From positions 1-64,000 of the forward strand of contig NZ_JALIFP010000002.1 of NCBI RefSeq assembly GCF_022867885.1: a DNA stretch of 64,000 nt, read 5' to 3'. This DNA comes from Lederbergia sp. NSJ-179 (lineage in GTDB: Bacteria; Bacillota; Bacilli; Bacillales; Bacillaceae_C). This document shows positions 46,189-56,659 of this stretch, piece after piece (within the stretch, counting starts at the first letter, position 1; every line of letters begins with the position of its first letter). The notes beneath the pieces were generated by a model. That model saw nothing but the letters and a program-made list of their open reading frames with translations. It did not search any database and was not told the origin of the DNA. A program made the position numbers and the translations under genes.

Positions 46189-46311
46189 CCGCTTTTGGAA
46201 GGTTTTGGCTGTATGCTGTGATTTCGGACCCAACCGATTCTTTGTTATGAAGGATGATTGACATACTCCTGACAAAGCCATAGGGGAAGGCGTTTCCATT
46301 TCCAAAAGCGG
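46189..46311. other. 123-bp element bounded by a 12-bp perfect inverted repeat
   Basis: CCGCTTTTGGAA (46189-46200) and TTCCAAAAGCGG (46300-46311). It starts 3 nt after the ytwI stop. The inside has weak secondary pairing only. It may be a long-stem terminator or a small mobile remnant. Confidence 0.5.
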
Positions 46312-46359
46312 AAATTTTGGTTATAATGGCAAAGGAAGCTAAATCTATATTTTCTTGGA

Positions 46360-46388
46360 TAGACAAGAATTATTTTTCGTCTATAATG
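46360..46388 (+). promoter_or_regulatory. sigma-A promoter for citZ
   Basis: TAGACA (46360-46365), 17-bp spacer, TATAAT (46383-46388). Gives a leader of about 75 nt. No clear CcpC or CcpA box was identified. Confidence 0.6.
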
Positions 46389-46472
46389 GAATATGGGATT
46401 TCAGTATAAGACATAAATTGTTTGCCGCTCGACAAATTCTGGCAACCAAAGAATAAAGGAGATGTTACTTTT

Positions 46473-47588
46473 ATGACAGCGACACGTGGACTGGAAGGAA
46501 TTGTAGCCGCAACTTCCTCCGTAAGTTCAATCATCGATGATACCCTTACATATGTTGGTTATAATATTGATGATCTTACAAAAAATGCCAGTTTTGAAGA
46601 AGTGATTTATCTATTATGGCATTTGGAATTACCAAATAAAGCACAGCTGCAGGATTTAAAACAACAATTGGTTGACCATATGGAAATTCCTCAAGAAGTG
46701 ATTGATAGTTTTAAAACATATCCGATTGACAAGGTACATCCAATGGCTGCACTTCGTACAGCCGTGTCTACTTTAGGTTTGTTTGATGAGGAAGCAGATG
46801 TGATGGATAAGGAAGCCAACTTCCGCAAAGCGATTCGCTTGCAGGCAAAAATGCCAACCATTGTTGCAGCATTTTCCCGTATCCGCAATGGGGAAGATCC
46901 TGTTGCACCACGCAAGGATTACAACATTGCAGAAAATTTCCTCTATATGTTAAATGGGAAAGAACCATCTGCTATTGAAGTAGAAGCGATGGATAAGGCA
47001 TTGGTTCTTCATGCAGATCATGAATTAAACGCCTCTACCTTTACTGCAAGAGTTTGTGTCGCCACACTCTCTGATATGTACTCAGGGGTAACTGCAGCGA
47101 TTGGCGCCTTAAAAGGGCCTTTACATGGTGGAGCGAATGAGCAGGTTATGAAAATGCTGACAGAAATTGGATCCGTTGATAAAGCAGAAAAATATATTTT
47201 AGATAAACTCGAAAATAAGGAAAAAATCATGGGCTTTGGTCATCGGGTTTACAAAAAAGGTGACCCGCGTGCTAAGTTTTTACGAGACATGTCGAAAAAA
47301 CTAACCGATATTACAGGGGAACCACAATGGTATGAAATCTCTGAGAAGGTACGGGAAGTATTAACATCGAAAAAACCATTACCACCTAATGTCGATTTTT
47401 ATTCAGCTTCTGTCTACCACAGCCTTGGCATCGATCACGATCTCTTTACACCAGTATTTGCCGTTTCACGTGTTTCTGGATGGATTGCCCATATTCTGGA
47501 ACAATATGAAAACAATCGGCTCATCCGTCCTCGCGCTGAATATACAGGCCCGGGAATGCGAGTATTTAAACCGCTTGAAGATCGCTAG
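46473..47588 (+). CDS. citZ: citrate synthase
   Basis: First step of the TCA cycle. 371 residues. Catalytic His and Asp in LHADHELNASTFTARV, GPLHGGANE, FGHRVYKKGDPRA and NVDFYSASVY. AAAGGAG lies 9 nt before the ATG at 46473, which gives MTATRGLEG as in relatives. First gene of citZ-icd-mdh. Confidence 0.96.
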   Translation: MTATRGLEGIVAATSSVSSIIDDTLTYVGYNIDDLTKNASFEEVIYLLWHLELPNKAQLQDLKQQLVDHMEIPQEVIDSFKTYPIDKVHPMAALRTAVSTLGLFDEEADVMDKEANFRKAIRLQAKMPTIVAAFSRIRNGEDPVAPRKDYNIAENFLYMLNGKEPSAIEVEAMDKALVLHADHELNASTFTARVCVATLSDMYSGVTAAIGALKGPLHGGANEQVMKMLTEIGSVDKAEKYILDKLENKEKIMGFGHRVYKKGDPRAKFLRDMSKKLTDITGEPQWYEISEKVREVLTSKKPLPPNVDFYSASVYHSLGIDHDLFTPVFAVSRVSGWIAHILEQYENNRLIRPRAEYTGPGMRVFKPLEDR

Positions 47589-47707
47589 AAAGGCCAAATG
47601 CATTGGAATAGGACGGCTAACTTTTTTATACTTTCTGATAAGAAAATAGTGAAACTTTTTCATTTCTGCTAAAATGAAGACTGTAGAATATACTGGAGGG
47701 AAGTAAA

Positions 47708-48976
47708 ATGACACAAGGTCAAAAAATTACTGTGGAAAATGGTGTGCTTCAAACACCAGACAATCCCGTTATTCCTTTTATTGAAGGAGACGGAACTGGC
47801 CCAGATATTTGGGCGGCAGCGAAAAGGGTATTAGATGCCGCTGTTGAGAAGGCGTATGACGGAAAAAGAAAGATTGAGTGGAAAGAGGTTTATGCAGGGG
47901 AAAAAGCATTTAATAAAACTGGTGAATGGCTTCCTAATGAAACCCTTGAAACGATCCGCGAGTATTTAATTGCAATTAAGGGACCATTGACTACACCAAT
48001 CGGTGGAGGTTTCCGTTCCTTAAATGTGGCTCTTCGCCAAGAACTTGATCTGTTTGTATGCTTGCGTCCTGTCCGTTATTTCCAAGGGGTGCCTTCACCT
48101 GTTAAACGTCCGGAAGACTGCGATATGGTGATTTTTCGGGAAAACACGGAAGATATCTATGCAGGGATTGAGTATAAAGAAGGAACAGATGAAGTCAAAA
48201 AACTAATCGATTTCTTACAAAATGAAATGGGCGTTAGTAAAATTCGCTTCCCGGAAACTTCTGGTATTGGTATTAAACCAGTGTCTAAAGAAGGAACCGA
48301 GCGTTTAGTACGTTCAGCTATTAACTATGCCTTAAAAGAAGGCCGTAAATCTGTTACTCTTGTCCATAAAGGGAACATCATGAAGTTCACCGAGGGGGCC
48401 TTTAAAAACTGGGGTTATGAGCTTGCTGAAAGAGAATTTGGTGAAAAAGTATTTACATGGAACCAATATGATAAAATCAAAGAGGAACAAGGCACAGATG
48501 CAGCCAATAAAGCACAAGCGGATGCCGAAGCTGCAGGCAAAATCATTGTGAAAGATGCAATTGCCGACATCTTCCTCCAACAAATTCTTACACGTCCGAA
48601 GGAGTTCGATGTTGTTGCAACCATGAACCTAAACGGTGATTATATTTCTGATGCCCTTGCTGCCCAAGTAGGTGGAATTGGCATTGCGCCTGGAGCCAAT
48701 ATTAACTATGAATCTGGACATGCTATTTTTGAAGCAACACATGGTACAGCACCTAAATATGCTGGCTTGGATAAAGTCAATCCTTCTTCTGTATTGCTTT
48801 CTGGTGTGTTAATGCTAGAGCACCTAGGCTGGAATGAAGCCGCTGAAATGATCACGAAGTCAGTGGAAAAAACAATTGAATCGAAGGTTGTGACTTATGA
48901 TTTTGCCCGCCTCATGGAAGGCGCAACAGAAGTGAAAACATCGGAATTTGCCACGGCTCTTATTGAAAATATGTAA
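47708..48976 (+). CDS. icd: isocitrate dehydrogenase (NADP)
   Basis: Oxidises isocitrate to 2-oxoglutarate. 422 residues. Substrate loop around [18 protein letters not shown], metal site [13 protein letters not shown], and [21 protein letters not shown] lies before the ATG. The 119-nt gap after citZ has an AT-rich stretch that could hold an extra promoter, but nothing decisive. Confidence 0.96.
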   Translation: MTQGQKITVENGVLQTPDNPVIPFIEGDGTGPDIWAAAKRVLDAAVEKAYDGKRKIEWKEVYAGEKAFNKTGEWLPNETLETIREYLIAIKGPLTTPIGGGFRSLNVALRQELDLFVCLRPVRYFQGVPSPVKRPEDCDMVIFRENTEDIYAGIEYKEGTDEVKKLIDFLQNEMGVSKIRFPETSGIGIKPVSKEGTERLVRSAINYALKEGRKSVTLVHKGNIMKFTEGAFKNWGYELAEREFGEKVFTWNQYDKIKEEQGTDAANKAQADAEAAGKIIVKDAIADIFLQQILTRPKEFDVVATMNLNGDYISDALAAQVGGIGIAPGANINYESGHAIFEATHGTAPKYAGLDKVNPSSVLLSGVLMLEHLGWNEAAEMITKSVEKTIESKVVTYDFARLMEGATEVKTSEFATALIENM

Positions 48977-48999
48977 AAAAGAACTGTAGCCTCATCTTG

Positions 49000-49030
49000 G
49001 CGAGCGACCCGCATTCTGCGTGGCGCTCGC
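49000..49030 (+). other. GC-rich hairpin between icd and mdh
   Basis: GCGAGCG (49000-49006) pairs with CGCTCGC (49024-49030), with an inner CGC/GCG pair. Followed only by TTTC, so a processing or stability element or partial terminator is more likely than a full stop. Confidence 0.6.
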
Positions 49031-49097
49031 TTTCAAGCATTCTTGTATGCACGAGGCACGGCATAAACCTATTTCTATAAAGGAAGGGAGACTGATC

Positions 49098-50036
49098 ATG
49101 ACAATGAAACGTAAAAAATTATCTGTAATTGGTGGCGGTTTCACGGGCGCTACTACAGCCTTTCTATTAGCACAAAAGGAACTAGGGGATGTTGTCCTTG
49201 TCGATATTCCTCAAATGGAAAATCCGACAAAAGGGAAAGCTTTAGATATGCTAGAAGCCAGCCCTGTTCAGGGATTTGATGCGAATATTACCGGTACATC
49301 TAATTATGAAGATACAAAGGATTCCGATGTCGTTGTCATTACAGCAGGAATTGCCCGTAAACCAGGTATGAGCCGGGATGATTTGGTTCAAACTAACCAA
49401 AAAGTGATGAAGAGTGTGACGGGTGAAATTGTGAAGTATTCTCCCCATTGTCATATTATTGTCTTAACCAATCCAGTTGATGCCATGACTTATACGGTTT
49501 TTCAAGCATCCGGTTTCCCGAAAAATCGTGTCATTGGTCAATCAGGGGTCCTTGATACGGCTCGTTTCCGTACATTCGTTGCACAAGAATTGAATCTCTC
49601 TGTTAAAGATGTAACCGGATTTGTTCTTGGGGGACATGGCGATGATATGGTTCCACTAGTGCGCTATTCCTATGCTGGTGGTATTCCACTTGAAACATTG
49701 ATTCCTCAAGACCGCCTTGAAGCGATTGTGGAGCGCACTCGAAAAGGAGGCGGTGAAATCGTTAACCTACTTGGAAATGGAAGCGCCTATTATGCACCTG
49801 CAGCTTCCCTTGTTGAAATGGTAGAAGCGATTGTGAAAGATCAACGCCGCATTCTTCCAGCGATTGCTTATTTGGAAGGTGAATATGGCTTCGAAGGTAT
49901 TTATCTAGGGGTCCCTACGATTCTTGGCAAGGATGGGATCGAACAGGTTATTGAGCTAGACCTAAAGGAAGATGAAAAAGCCGCCCTAGAAAAATCGGCT
50001 GCCTCTGTTCGTGATGTAATGAAAGTGTTGCAATAA
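49098..50036 (+). CDS. mdh: malate dehydrogenase (LDH-like type)
   Basis: Malate to oxaloacetate with NAD. 312 residues. NAD site [12 protein letters not shown], substrate arginines in [15 protein letters not shown], catalytic His in [12 protein letters not shown]. The ATG at 49098 follows GGGAG by 7 nt. Third gene of citZ-icd-mdh. In B. subtilis phoPR follow; here they do not. Confidence 0.95.
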   Translation: MTMKRKKLSVIGGGFTGATTAFLLAQKELGDVVLVDIPQMENPTKGKALDMLEASPVQGFDANITGTSNYEDTKDSDVVVITAGIARKPGMSRDDLVQTNQKVMKSVTGEIVKYSPHCHIIVLTNPVDAMTYTVFQASGFPKNRVIGQSGVLDTARFRTFVAQELNLSVKDVTGFVLGGHGDDMVPLVRYSYAGGIPLETLIPQDRLEAIVERTRKGGGEIVNLLGNGSAYYAPAASLVEMVEAIVKDQRRILPAIAYLEGEYGFEGIYLGVPTILGKDGIEQVIELDLKEDEKAALEKSAASVRDVMKVLQ

Positions 50037-50162
50037 GGGAACCCGTTAATGCAAAATCCTTAGCTGTCCAATTGACCATGCCGCGGCGTGAAAAGGGCAG
50101 CTTTGTTTACATAAAATAACAAGGTTATTGAATAATTTTTAAAAATCCACTTGGAGGTGCAC

Positions 50163-50615
50163 ATGTTGTTATTAGGGAAAAATCGAAAGCTTGGCAGGAA
50201 ACTCGATGAAATAACGACTGGTGAGAAGCTTGTTTTAACAGAAAAGATGGAAGATAAGGATTTATTATTGTATTTAGGATTGACGAATGATGCGAATCCG
50301 CTCTATATTCAACATGATTATGCTTCTCAAACGAATTTTAAAAAGCCGATTGTGCCGACGATTATGCTAACGGGTATGATCACCTCCGCGATATCTAAAT
50401 ATTTACCAGGCCCCGGTTCTCATATTTTGCGTCAGAACATTCAATTTCTGAAACCTGTCTACCATTATGAGACAATCGAATTTTTATTTGAAGTAGTAGA
50501 AGTAAATAAGGAAGAACGTATGCTTACTGTTCAGATTAACGTAATGAATGAAGAAGAGCAGTTAGTGATGACCGGGGTATTGGACGTTCTGCCGCCTAGT
50601 GAAATCGATTCTTAA
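50163..50615 (+). CDS. MaoC-like hotdog-fold protein
   Basis: 150 residues. The hydratase-like segment GLTNDANPLYIQHDYASQTN, then FKKPIVPTIMLTGMITSAIS, resembles the (R)-hydratase motif with Asp and His. Probable acyl-CoA or acyl-thioester hydratase-like protein; substrate unknown. GGAGGTG lies 3-5 nt before the ATG at 50163; the TTG just after is an alternative. It sits between mdh and hflK. Confidence 0.72.
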   Translation: MLLLGKNRKLGRKLDEITTGEKLVLTEKMEDKDLLLYLGLTNDANPLYIQHDYASQTNFKKPIVPTIMLTGMITSAISKYLPGPGSHILRQNIQFLKPVYHYETIEFLFEVVEVNKEERMLTVQINVMNEEEQLVMTGVLDVLPPSEIDS

Positions 50616-50764
50616 AACTTCATAATATGCATAGTTGGGACCTGGATGCTTTTTTTAGGTCCTTTCTATATATGATATAAAAGTAAATGGTTTCTATTTA
50701 ATATGAAACTATTTGCTCACTTATCCGTATAGAGAGTGAGAGATGAAGAGAAAGGAAAGATATG

Positions 50765-51772
50765 ATGAGTTTAAAAAGGGGTTTTACTTTTATAGGGATG
50801 ATTTTGGGCGTTATTGTATTGGCTTTAGTTGCTCTCACATCGTGGTACACAGTCGATGAATCTGACCAAGCTGTTATGATTACATTTGGGAAAGCAGATC
50901 AGACGATAACGGAACCTGGTCTTCATTTTAAATTACCGTGGCCAGTGCAAAATGTTAAAAAATTGGCACGGGAAACAAAAAAATTAGATTTTGGATTTAA
51001 AGATGTCGATGGGGACAAAAATGAAACTAAAATGATTACAGGAGACGAAAATATTGTTTTGGCTGACCTTGTCGTGCAATGGAAAATTACGGAGCCAGAG
51101 AAGTATTTATTCAATTCCGCTAATCCAGAAGAAATCCTCTATGATGCCACTTCTGCTTCTTTAAGAAGTATTATTGGCAGTTCCAAAATCGATGATGCTT
51201 TAACAACAGGGAAAGCAGAAATCGAAGGGGATGTTCGTGATTTGCTTACGAGTTTATTAGAAAAATATGATATTGGTATTTCAATTTTAGCTGTAAATTT
51301 AAAAGATGTTGAATTGCCGAATGAAGAAGTTCGTAGTGCCTTTACGGCAGTAACCGATGCTCGAGAAACGATGAACACGAAAATTAATGAGGCGCAAAAA
51401 TATGAAAACAAACGGATGAATGAAGCAGAAGGTGAAAAATCTGCTATCATTTCAAAAGCAGAAGGGGAGAAGGCAGCTAGAATAGAAGCTGCTCGAGGAA
51501 GCACTGCCGTGTTTAATTCCTTATACAAACAGTATAAATCAAACCCTGATATTACCCGCGAGCGATTAACGATTGAAACGCTCGAAGAGGTACTGCCTGG
51601 AGCAGACATATATATTATGAATGATGACGGAAACACTTTAAAGTATTTACCGCTAAGATCCATGGAAAAAGAAAGTGAAAAGCCGCCTAAAAATAATGAA
51701 ATTGATCAAGATCAAAAACAAAAGGATCAGTCAGACGCAACGAAAGAGGAGGAGAATCGCAATAATGAGTAA
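50765..51772 (+). CDS. hflK: HflK-like SPFH membrane protein
   Basis: With HflC forms a membrane complex around the FtsH protease in other bacteria. 335 residues: a membrane segment (about 8-28), a Band 7 domain (about 30-205), a helical region with repeated EGEKSA/EGEKAA (about 220-255) and a charged Asn/Gln/Lys tail. Two adjacent ATGs; I chose 50765 for spacing from AAAGGAAAG. Overlaps hflC by 8 nt. B. subtilis has phoPR here and lacks HflKC as far as I recall. Confidence 0.88.
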   Translation: MSLKRGFTFIGMILGVIVLALVALTSWYTVDESDQAVMITFGKADQTITEPGLHFKLPWPVQNVKKLARETKKLDFGFKDVDGDKNETKMITGDENIVLADLVVQWKITEPEKYLFNSANPEEILYDATSASLRSIIGSSKIDDALTTGKAEIEGDVRDLLTSLLEKYDIGISILAVNLKDVELPNEEVRSAFTAVTDARETMNTKINEAQKYENKRMNEAEGEKSAIISKAEGEKAARIEAARGSTAVFNSLYKQYKSNPDITRERLTIETLEEVLPGADIYIMNDDGNTLKYLPLRSMEKESEKPPKNNEIDQDQKQKDQSDATKEEENRNNE

Positions 51773-52697
51773 AAATGTCATCGATATGGATGAACGCCGC
51801 TCTGTCGAAAAAGAATGGCGCAAGTTCACAAAAATAGGTTTGTTTTTCATTGGTTTGATTATCCTCCTCGTTTTATTTTTTACAAGTGTGTTTATTGTCC
51901 ATGAGGGGGAGTATAAAGTGGTTAGGCAGTTTCAAGAGGTAGTTGGGGTAAAAACGAAACCAGGATTGGCCTTTAAGATTCCGTTTCTCCAAACCGTCTC
52001 AACTCTGCCAAAATATCAAATGACCTATGATGTTTCCCAAGCAGAAATTAATACGAAGGATAAAAAACGAATTATCATTGATAATTATGCTGTATGGAAA
52101 ATTGATGACCCGCGCAAAATGATAACCAATGCGCGAACAGTAGAAAATGCTGAATCACGAATGGAGGAATTTATTTATTCGGTTGTTCGCTCTGAACTAG
52201 GACAATTAGGCTATGATGAGATTATTAATGATGAGAAATCCTCTCGTGGAAGTTTAAATGATCGGATTACGGAGCGGGTTAATGATCTATTGGCCAGAGA
52301 TGAGTATGGGGTAACGGTTGTCGATGTACGAACAAAGAGAACAGACCTCCCCGAGGAAAATGAAAAATCTGTTTATACAAGGATGGTATCTGAGCGGGAA
52401 TCAACAGCTCAGGAATATTTATCTAAAGGAGATGCCAAGAAAAACGAAACCATGGCCAAAACGGATCAAAAGGTAAGAGAAATGCTTTCAAAGGCAGAAG
52501 CGGATGCTGAAGTGATTCGAGCTGAAGGAGAGGGAGAGGCAGCGAAAATATATAATAAGTCGTTCTCCAAAGATCCTGAGTTTTATAATCTCTACCGAAC
52601 GTTAGAATCCTATAAGAAAACGATTGGCGAGGATACCGTCATTATCCTTCCATCTGATTCACCATATGCTCGTTTGCTTATGGGGTATACGAAATAA
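51765..52697 (+). CDS. hflC: HflC-like SPFH membrane protein
   Basis: Partner of HflK. 310 residues: membrane segment (about 25-46), Band 7 domain (about 48-220), helical region with EADAEVIRAEGEGEAAKIYN, and a C-terminal hydrophobic strand ending LLMGYTK. GGAGGAG inside hflK is the ribosome site. Operon ends at a terminator. Confidence 0.88.
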   Translation: MSKNVIDMDERRSVEKEWRKFTKIGLFFIGLIILLVLFFTSVFIVHEGEYKVVRQFQEVVGVKTKPGLAFKIPFLQTVSTLPKYQMTYDVSQAEINTKDKKRIIIDNYAVWKIDDPRKMITNARTVENAESRMEEFIYSVVRSELGQLGYDEIINDEKSSRGSLNDRITERVNDLLARDEYGVTVVDVRTKRTDLPEENEKSVYTRMVSERESTAQEYLSKGDAKKNETMAKTDQKVREMLSKAEADAEVIRAEGEGEAAKIYNKSFSKDPEFYNLYRTLESYKKTIGEDTVIILPSDSPYARLLMGYTK

Positions 52698-52702
52698 TCG
52701 TA

Positions 52703-52745
52703 AAGGGGTGATCCTAGCTTTAGGACCACTCCTTTTCCTTTTTCT
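52703..52745 (+). terminator. terminator of hflKC
   Basis: AAGGGGTG/CACTCCTT outer stem with an inner TCC/GGA (one mismatch between), then TTCCTTTTTC. Confidence 0.85.
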
Positions 52746-52772
52746 CTGCCTTCATGTAAAATAGAATTATCA

Positions 52773-52985
52773 GTGTGTGTTCAAAAAGGAGGATAAAAAG
52801 GACCAAGAAGTTCAAGGCGGCGCAGTTTCGAGCAGCGGACTTGCACAGGATGTGCTGACTTCTGCGTTGCCCACAGGACGTGGGCGGTTTTAGCAGAAGA
52901 TCCCTATCCTAATACATGAGCAGCGGAGAAACAAGCCAACGAAGAAATTCGCTTATGTCTTTTTACCGAACTTTTTGAACATCTT
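52773..52985 (+). repeat. MITE-like repeat, full 213-bp copy (RE1-F) with two-hairpin module
   Basis: Same length and layout as the copy at 2595. Hairpin 1 is GCAC-AGGAT-GTGC (52843-52855). Hairpin 2 is CTTCTGC/GCAGAAG (52859-52865, 52893-52899) with inner GCCCAC-AGGAC-GTGGGC. Compared with RE1-A, a T-A pair became C-G in hairpin 1 and a C-G pair became T-A in hairpin 2; both keep pairing. It lies 41 bp before the polA start. Confidence 0.9.
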
Positions 52986-53026
52986 CTAGAAAATTGGACG
53001 AGTCAGCTTCCAGAGGAGGTTTTATC

Positions 53027-55657
53027 TTGAAGAAAAAATTAATGTTGATTGACGGAAATAGTATCGCCTACCGCGCCTTTTTTGCTTTACCGCTTTTGAA
53101 TAATGACAAAGGGGTCCATACGAATGCGATTTATGGCTTTACAACCATGTTAATGAAAGTATTAGCGGAACAAAAGCCAACCCATATTCTAGTGGCCTTT
53201 GATGCTGGTAAAACAACCTTTCGCCATTCTACTTTTACCGAATATAAAGGCGGAAGACAAAAAACACCCCCTGAGTTATCGGAACAATTCCCTTTTTTAC
53301 GTGAATTGCTTGATGCGTACGGGATTCAACGGTATGAGCTAGAAAACTATGAAGCGGATGACATCATTGGGACTTTGGCGACAAAGGCTGAGAAAGATGA
53401 TTTTGAAGTATTAGTTGTTTCGGGTGATAAGGATTTAACCCAACTAAGCACCGACAAAACGACTGTAGCGATTACACGAAAAGGGATTACGGATATTGAG
53501 GCGTACACGCCTGAACATATTTATGAAAAATATGGCCTGAAACCTAGCCAAATCATTGATATGAAAGGTTTAATGGGAGATCAGTCTGATAATATTCCCG
53601 GGGTCCCAGGGGTAGGAGAAAAGACAGCCATTAAGCTTTTAAAGGAATTCCATTCACTTGAAAACTTATTAGAACATATTGATCAAGTAAGTGGGAAAAA
53701 ACTGAAAGAAAGGTTAGTAGAGCATAAGGATCAAGCCGTGATGAGCAAAGAGCTTGCAACAATTATGAAGGAAGCTCCTGTGGAGGTTTCCATTGATGAA
53801 TTGCTTTATGAAGGCTATGAACCGGAAAAATTGACCGCGGTTTTTAAAGAGTTAGGGTTTCATTCCTTACTTGATAAGGTGGAGGGAGCCGAAGAAATCG
53901 AAGAGGAGGAAGTAAAGGAAATTTCCTTCGAAATCGTTGACTCGATCACAGAGGATCTTTTTACAGATGAAAGCTCCTTTTATGTGGAAATAATAGACGA
54001 AAATTATCATACGGGAGAAATTATTGGCTTTGGTCTTGCTACACAAAACGGGAATTATTATATACGGAGGGACACAGCATTACAGTCAGAAATATTTAAA
54101 AACTGGGCGACTGATGAATCGAAGAAAAAACGGGTATATGATGGGAAACGTTCGATTGTCTCGTTAAAATGGCATGGGATTGATTTAAACGGAATCGATT
54201 TTGATTTATTACTTGTCTCCTATTTATTAAATCCTTCTGAATCATCGGTTGACTTTGCGGGTGTTGCGAAGCGTCATCATTATACGGATGTTCAAACAGA
54301 TGAGGCTGTTTATGGGAAGGGAGCAAAAAGGAAAATCCCGGACGAACAGGTAGTGGCTGAACATCTTGCCCGTAAGGCAGTGGCAATTCAGGCTTTATAC
54401 GAAGAGTGTGTGAAGGATCTGGAAGAGAATCAACAAACAGATCTTTTTTATGAATTGGAATTGCCGCTTTCGCTGATTTTAGCACAAATGGAATATACGG
54501 GTGTAAAAGTGGATCTATCAAGACTTCAAGAAATGAAAGTCGAATTAACGGAACGTTTAAATGAAATTGAAGCACGCATTCATGATTTAGCCGGAGCAAC
54601 CTTTAATATTAACTCTCCGAAGCAATTAGGTGTCGTTTTGTTTGAAAAATTAGGTTTACCCGTTTTAAAGAAAACGAAAACAGGTTATTCCACTTCAGCG
54701 GATGTATTGGAAAAATTGGAACAAGCCCATGAGATTATTCCAGAAATTCTTCACTACCGTCAGCTTGGAAAGCTGCAATCCACGTATATTGAAGGGTTAT
54801 TAAAGGTCATTCATAAAGATACAAATAAGGTTCACACAAGATTTAATCAGGCGTTAACCTCAACGGGAAGGCTGAGTTCAACCGATCCAAATTTACAAAA
54901 TATACCGATCCGCTTAGAAGAAGGACGGAAAATAAGACAAGCGTTTATTCCATCAGAAGAGGATTGGGTTATTTTTGCAGCCGATTATTCGCAAATTGAA
55001 TTACGGGTTTTAGCAGAAATTGCCCAAGATAAAGGGCTTCAGGAGGCATTTCAGCATGATATGGATATTCATACAAAAACAGCTATGGATGTTTTTCATG
55101 TGCAGGCAGATGAAGTGGATGGGAATATGCGAAGGCAAGCAAAAGCAGTCAATTTCGGGATTGTATACGGAATTAGTGATTATGGCTTATCACAGAATTT
55201 GGGAATTACAAGAAAAGAAGCTGGGAAATTTATTGATCGGTATTTAGAAAGTTTTTCAGGAGTCAAACGTTATATGGAGGACATTGTGCAAGAGGCAAGA
55301 GAAAATGGCTATGTATCGACACTCCTTCATCGTCGACGCTATCTTCCAGAGATCACAAGCCGTAATTATAATATTCGCAGCTTTGCGGAACGGACTGCGA
55401 TGAATACGCCAATACAAGGAAGTGCAGCAGATATTATCAAAAAAGCGATGATTGAAATGGCTGAACGACTGAAAAAAGAAAAATTGAGAACACGCCTATT
55501 ACTACAGGTGCATGATGAATTAATCTTTGAAGCGCCTAAAGATGAAATAGAACAATTAAAAGAAATTGTACCCGAAGTAATGGAACATGCCCTTGAGCTG
55601 TCGGTTCCGTTAAAAGTGGAGTACTCTTACGGACCTACTTGGTTTGACGCGAAATAA
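53027..55657 (+). CDS. polA: DNA polymerase I
   Basis: Repair and Okazaki-fragment processing polymerase. 876 residues: 5'-3' exonuclease domain (1 to about 290, with VAFDAGKTTFRH and GLMGDQSDNIPGVPGVG), a degenerate 3'-5' exonuclease-like domain (about 305-470) lacking the acidic metal residues, as in other Bacillus, and the polymerase domain (FAADYSQIELRVLA, RRQAKAVNFGIVYG, LLLQVHDELIFE). TTG start at 53027 with AGAGGAGG 7 nt upstream gives the expected N-terminus. Confidence 0.95.
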   Translation: MKKKLMLIDGNSIAYRAFFALPLLNNDKGVHTNAIYGFTTMLMKVLAEQKPTHILVAFDAGKTTFRHSTFTEYKGGRQKTPPELSEQFPFLRELLDAYGIQRYELENYEADDIIGTLATKAEKDDFEVLVVSGDKDLTQLSTDKTTVAITRKGITDIEAYTPEHIYEKYGLKPSQIIDMKGLMGDQSDNIPGVPGVGEKTAIKLLKEFHSLENLLEHIDQVSGKKLKERLVEHKDQAVMSKELATIMKEAPVEVSIDELLYEGYEPEKLTAVFKELGFHSLLDKVEGAEEIEEEEVKEISFEIVDSITEDLFTDESSFYVEIIDENYHTGEIIGFGLATQNGNYYIRRDTALQSEIFKNWATDESKKKRVYDGKRSIVSLKWHGIDLNGIDFDLLLVSYLLNPSESSVDFAGVAKRHHYTDVQTDEAVYGKGAKRKIPDEQVVAEHLARKAVAIQALYEECVKDLEENQQTDLFYELELPLSLILAQMEYTGVKVDLSRLQEMKVELTERLNEIEARIHDLAGATFNINSPKQLGVVLFEKLGLPVLKKTKTGYSTSADVLEKLEQAHEIIPEILHYRQLGKLQSTYIEGLLKVIHKDTNKVHTRFNQALTSTGRLSSTDPNLQNIPIRLEEGRKIRQAFIPSEEDWVIFAADYSQIELRVLAEIAQDKGLQEAFQHDMDIHTKTAMDVFHVQADEVDGNMRRQAKAVNFGIVYGISDYGLSQNLGITRKEAGKFIDRYLESFSGVKRYMEDIVQEARENGYVSTLLHRRRYLPEITSRNYNIRSFAERTAMNTPIQGSAADIIKKAMIEMAERLKKEKLRTRLLLQVHDELIFEAPKDEIEQLKEIVPEVMEHALELSVPLKVEYSYGPTWFDAK

Positions 55658-55721
55658 AGTAGAGGGTCTCGTTGTTTTTAACGGGAAGAAAACACTAGAG
55701 AATAAACAAGGGGAGAGAAAT

Positions 55722-56555
55722 ATGCCCGAATTGCCTGAGGTAGAATCTGTACGAAGATCGTTAAGTGAATTGGTTACGGGGAAAGAAATTAAGAAAGTAA
55801 CGGTTCACTGGCCAAAAATAATTAAACATCCATTAACCTATGAGCAATTTCAGGATGCTCTACAAGGTCAGGTCATTAGAGAGATACAGAGACGAGGAAA
55901 GTTTTTAATTTTTCAACTGGATGAGTATTCCTTAGTATCCCATTTACGGATGGAGGGGAATTATAGTCTCCAAGATGAAAAGGATGAGCCTGACAAGCAT
56001 ACCCATATTCTGTTTCATTTTATGGATGGATCGACTCTTTTTTATCGGGATGTGCGTAAATTTGGAACGATGCATTTATTTGCAGCAGGAACAGAAAATA
56101 ATGTGTTGCCATTGGCCAAATTAGGGCCAGAGCCTTTTTCGGAAGAATGTACATTAGCCTATTTACAAAAGAAATTAGGTAAAACCGATCGGCTGATCAA
56201 AGCTGCTTTATTGGATCAAACGATTGTGACAGGATTAGGAAATATATATGTCGATGAAGTGCTGATTCGATCCCGGATTCATCCTGAACGAGTTTCCAAA
56301 ACATTAACAAAGGATGAAATTTTGACCCTTCAGAAGGAGATGAAGGAGACTTTACTCGAATCGATAGAAGCTGGGGGTAGCTCTGTTCATTCGTATATGA
56401 ATTCCCATGGTCTTAGTGGTACGTATCAGGAAAGGTTAAAGGTATATGGTAGAAAAGGAGAGCCCTGTCCGTTTTGCGGTACTTTGATTGAAAAAATAAA
56501 GGTTGCGGGGAGAGGAACTCATTTTTGCCCGGCTTGTCAAACGCCTGAACCATGA
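55722..56555 (+). CDS. mutM: formamidopyrimidine-DNA glycosylase
   Basis: Removes 8-oxoguanine and cuts the abasic site. 277 residues. N-terminal catalytic PELPEVE (Pro1 after Met removal, Glu2), helix-two-turn-helix, and a C-terminal zinc finger CPFCG...CPAC. GGGGAGAG precedes the ATG. The gap from polA is 64 nt; in one operon with polA as in B. subtilis. Confidence 0.95.
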   Translation: MPELPEVESVRRSLSELVTGKEIKKVTVHWPKIIKHPLTYEQFQDALQGQVIREIQRRGKFLIFQLDEYSLVSHLRMEGNYSLQDEKDEPDKHTHILFHFMDGSTLFYRDVRKFGTMHLFAAGTENNVLPLAKLGPEPFSEECTLAYLQKKLGKTDRLIKAALLDQTIVTGLGNIYVDEVLIRSRIHPERVSKTLTKDEILTLQKEMKETLLESIEAGGSSVHSYMNSHGLSGTYQERLKVYGRKGEPCPFCGTLIEKIKVAGRGTHFCPACQTPEP

Positions 56556-56659
56556 AAGAAATGTCGATAGGGGTAAGACCCACTTAAATATTTTAACCTC
56601 CTATGCCTTTTTCTCATATAATGCTTTAGCCACTGTTGATATGGGGAAGGTGTGAGGTT

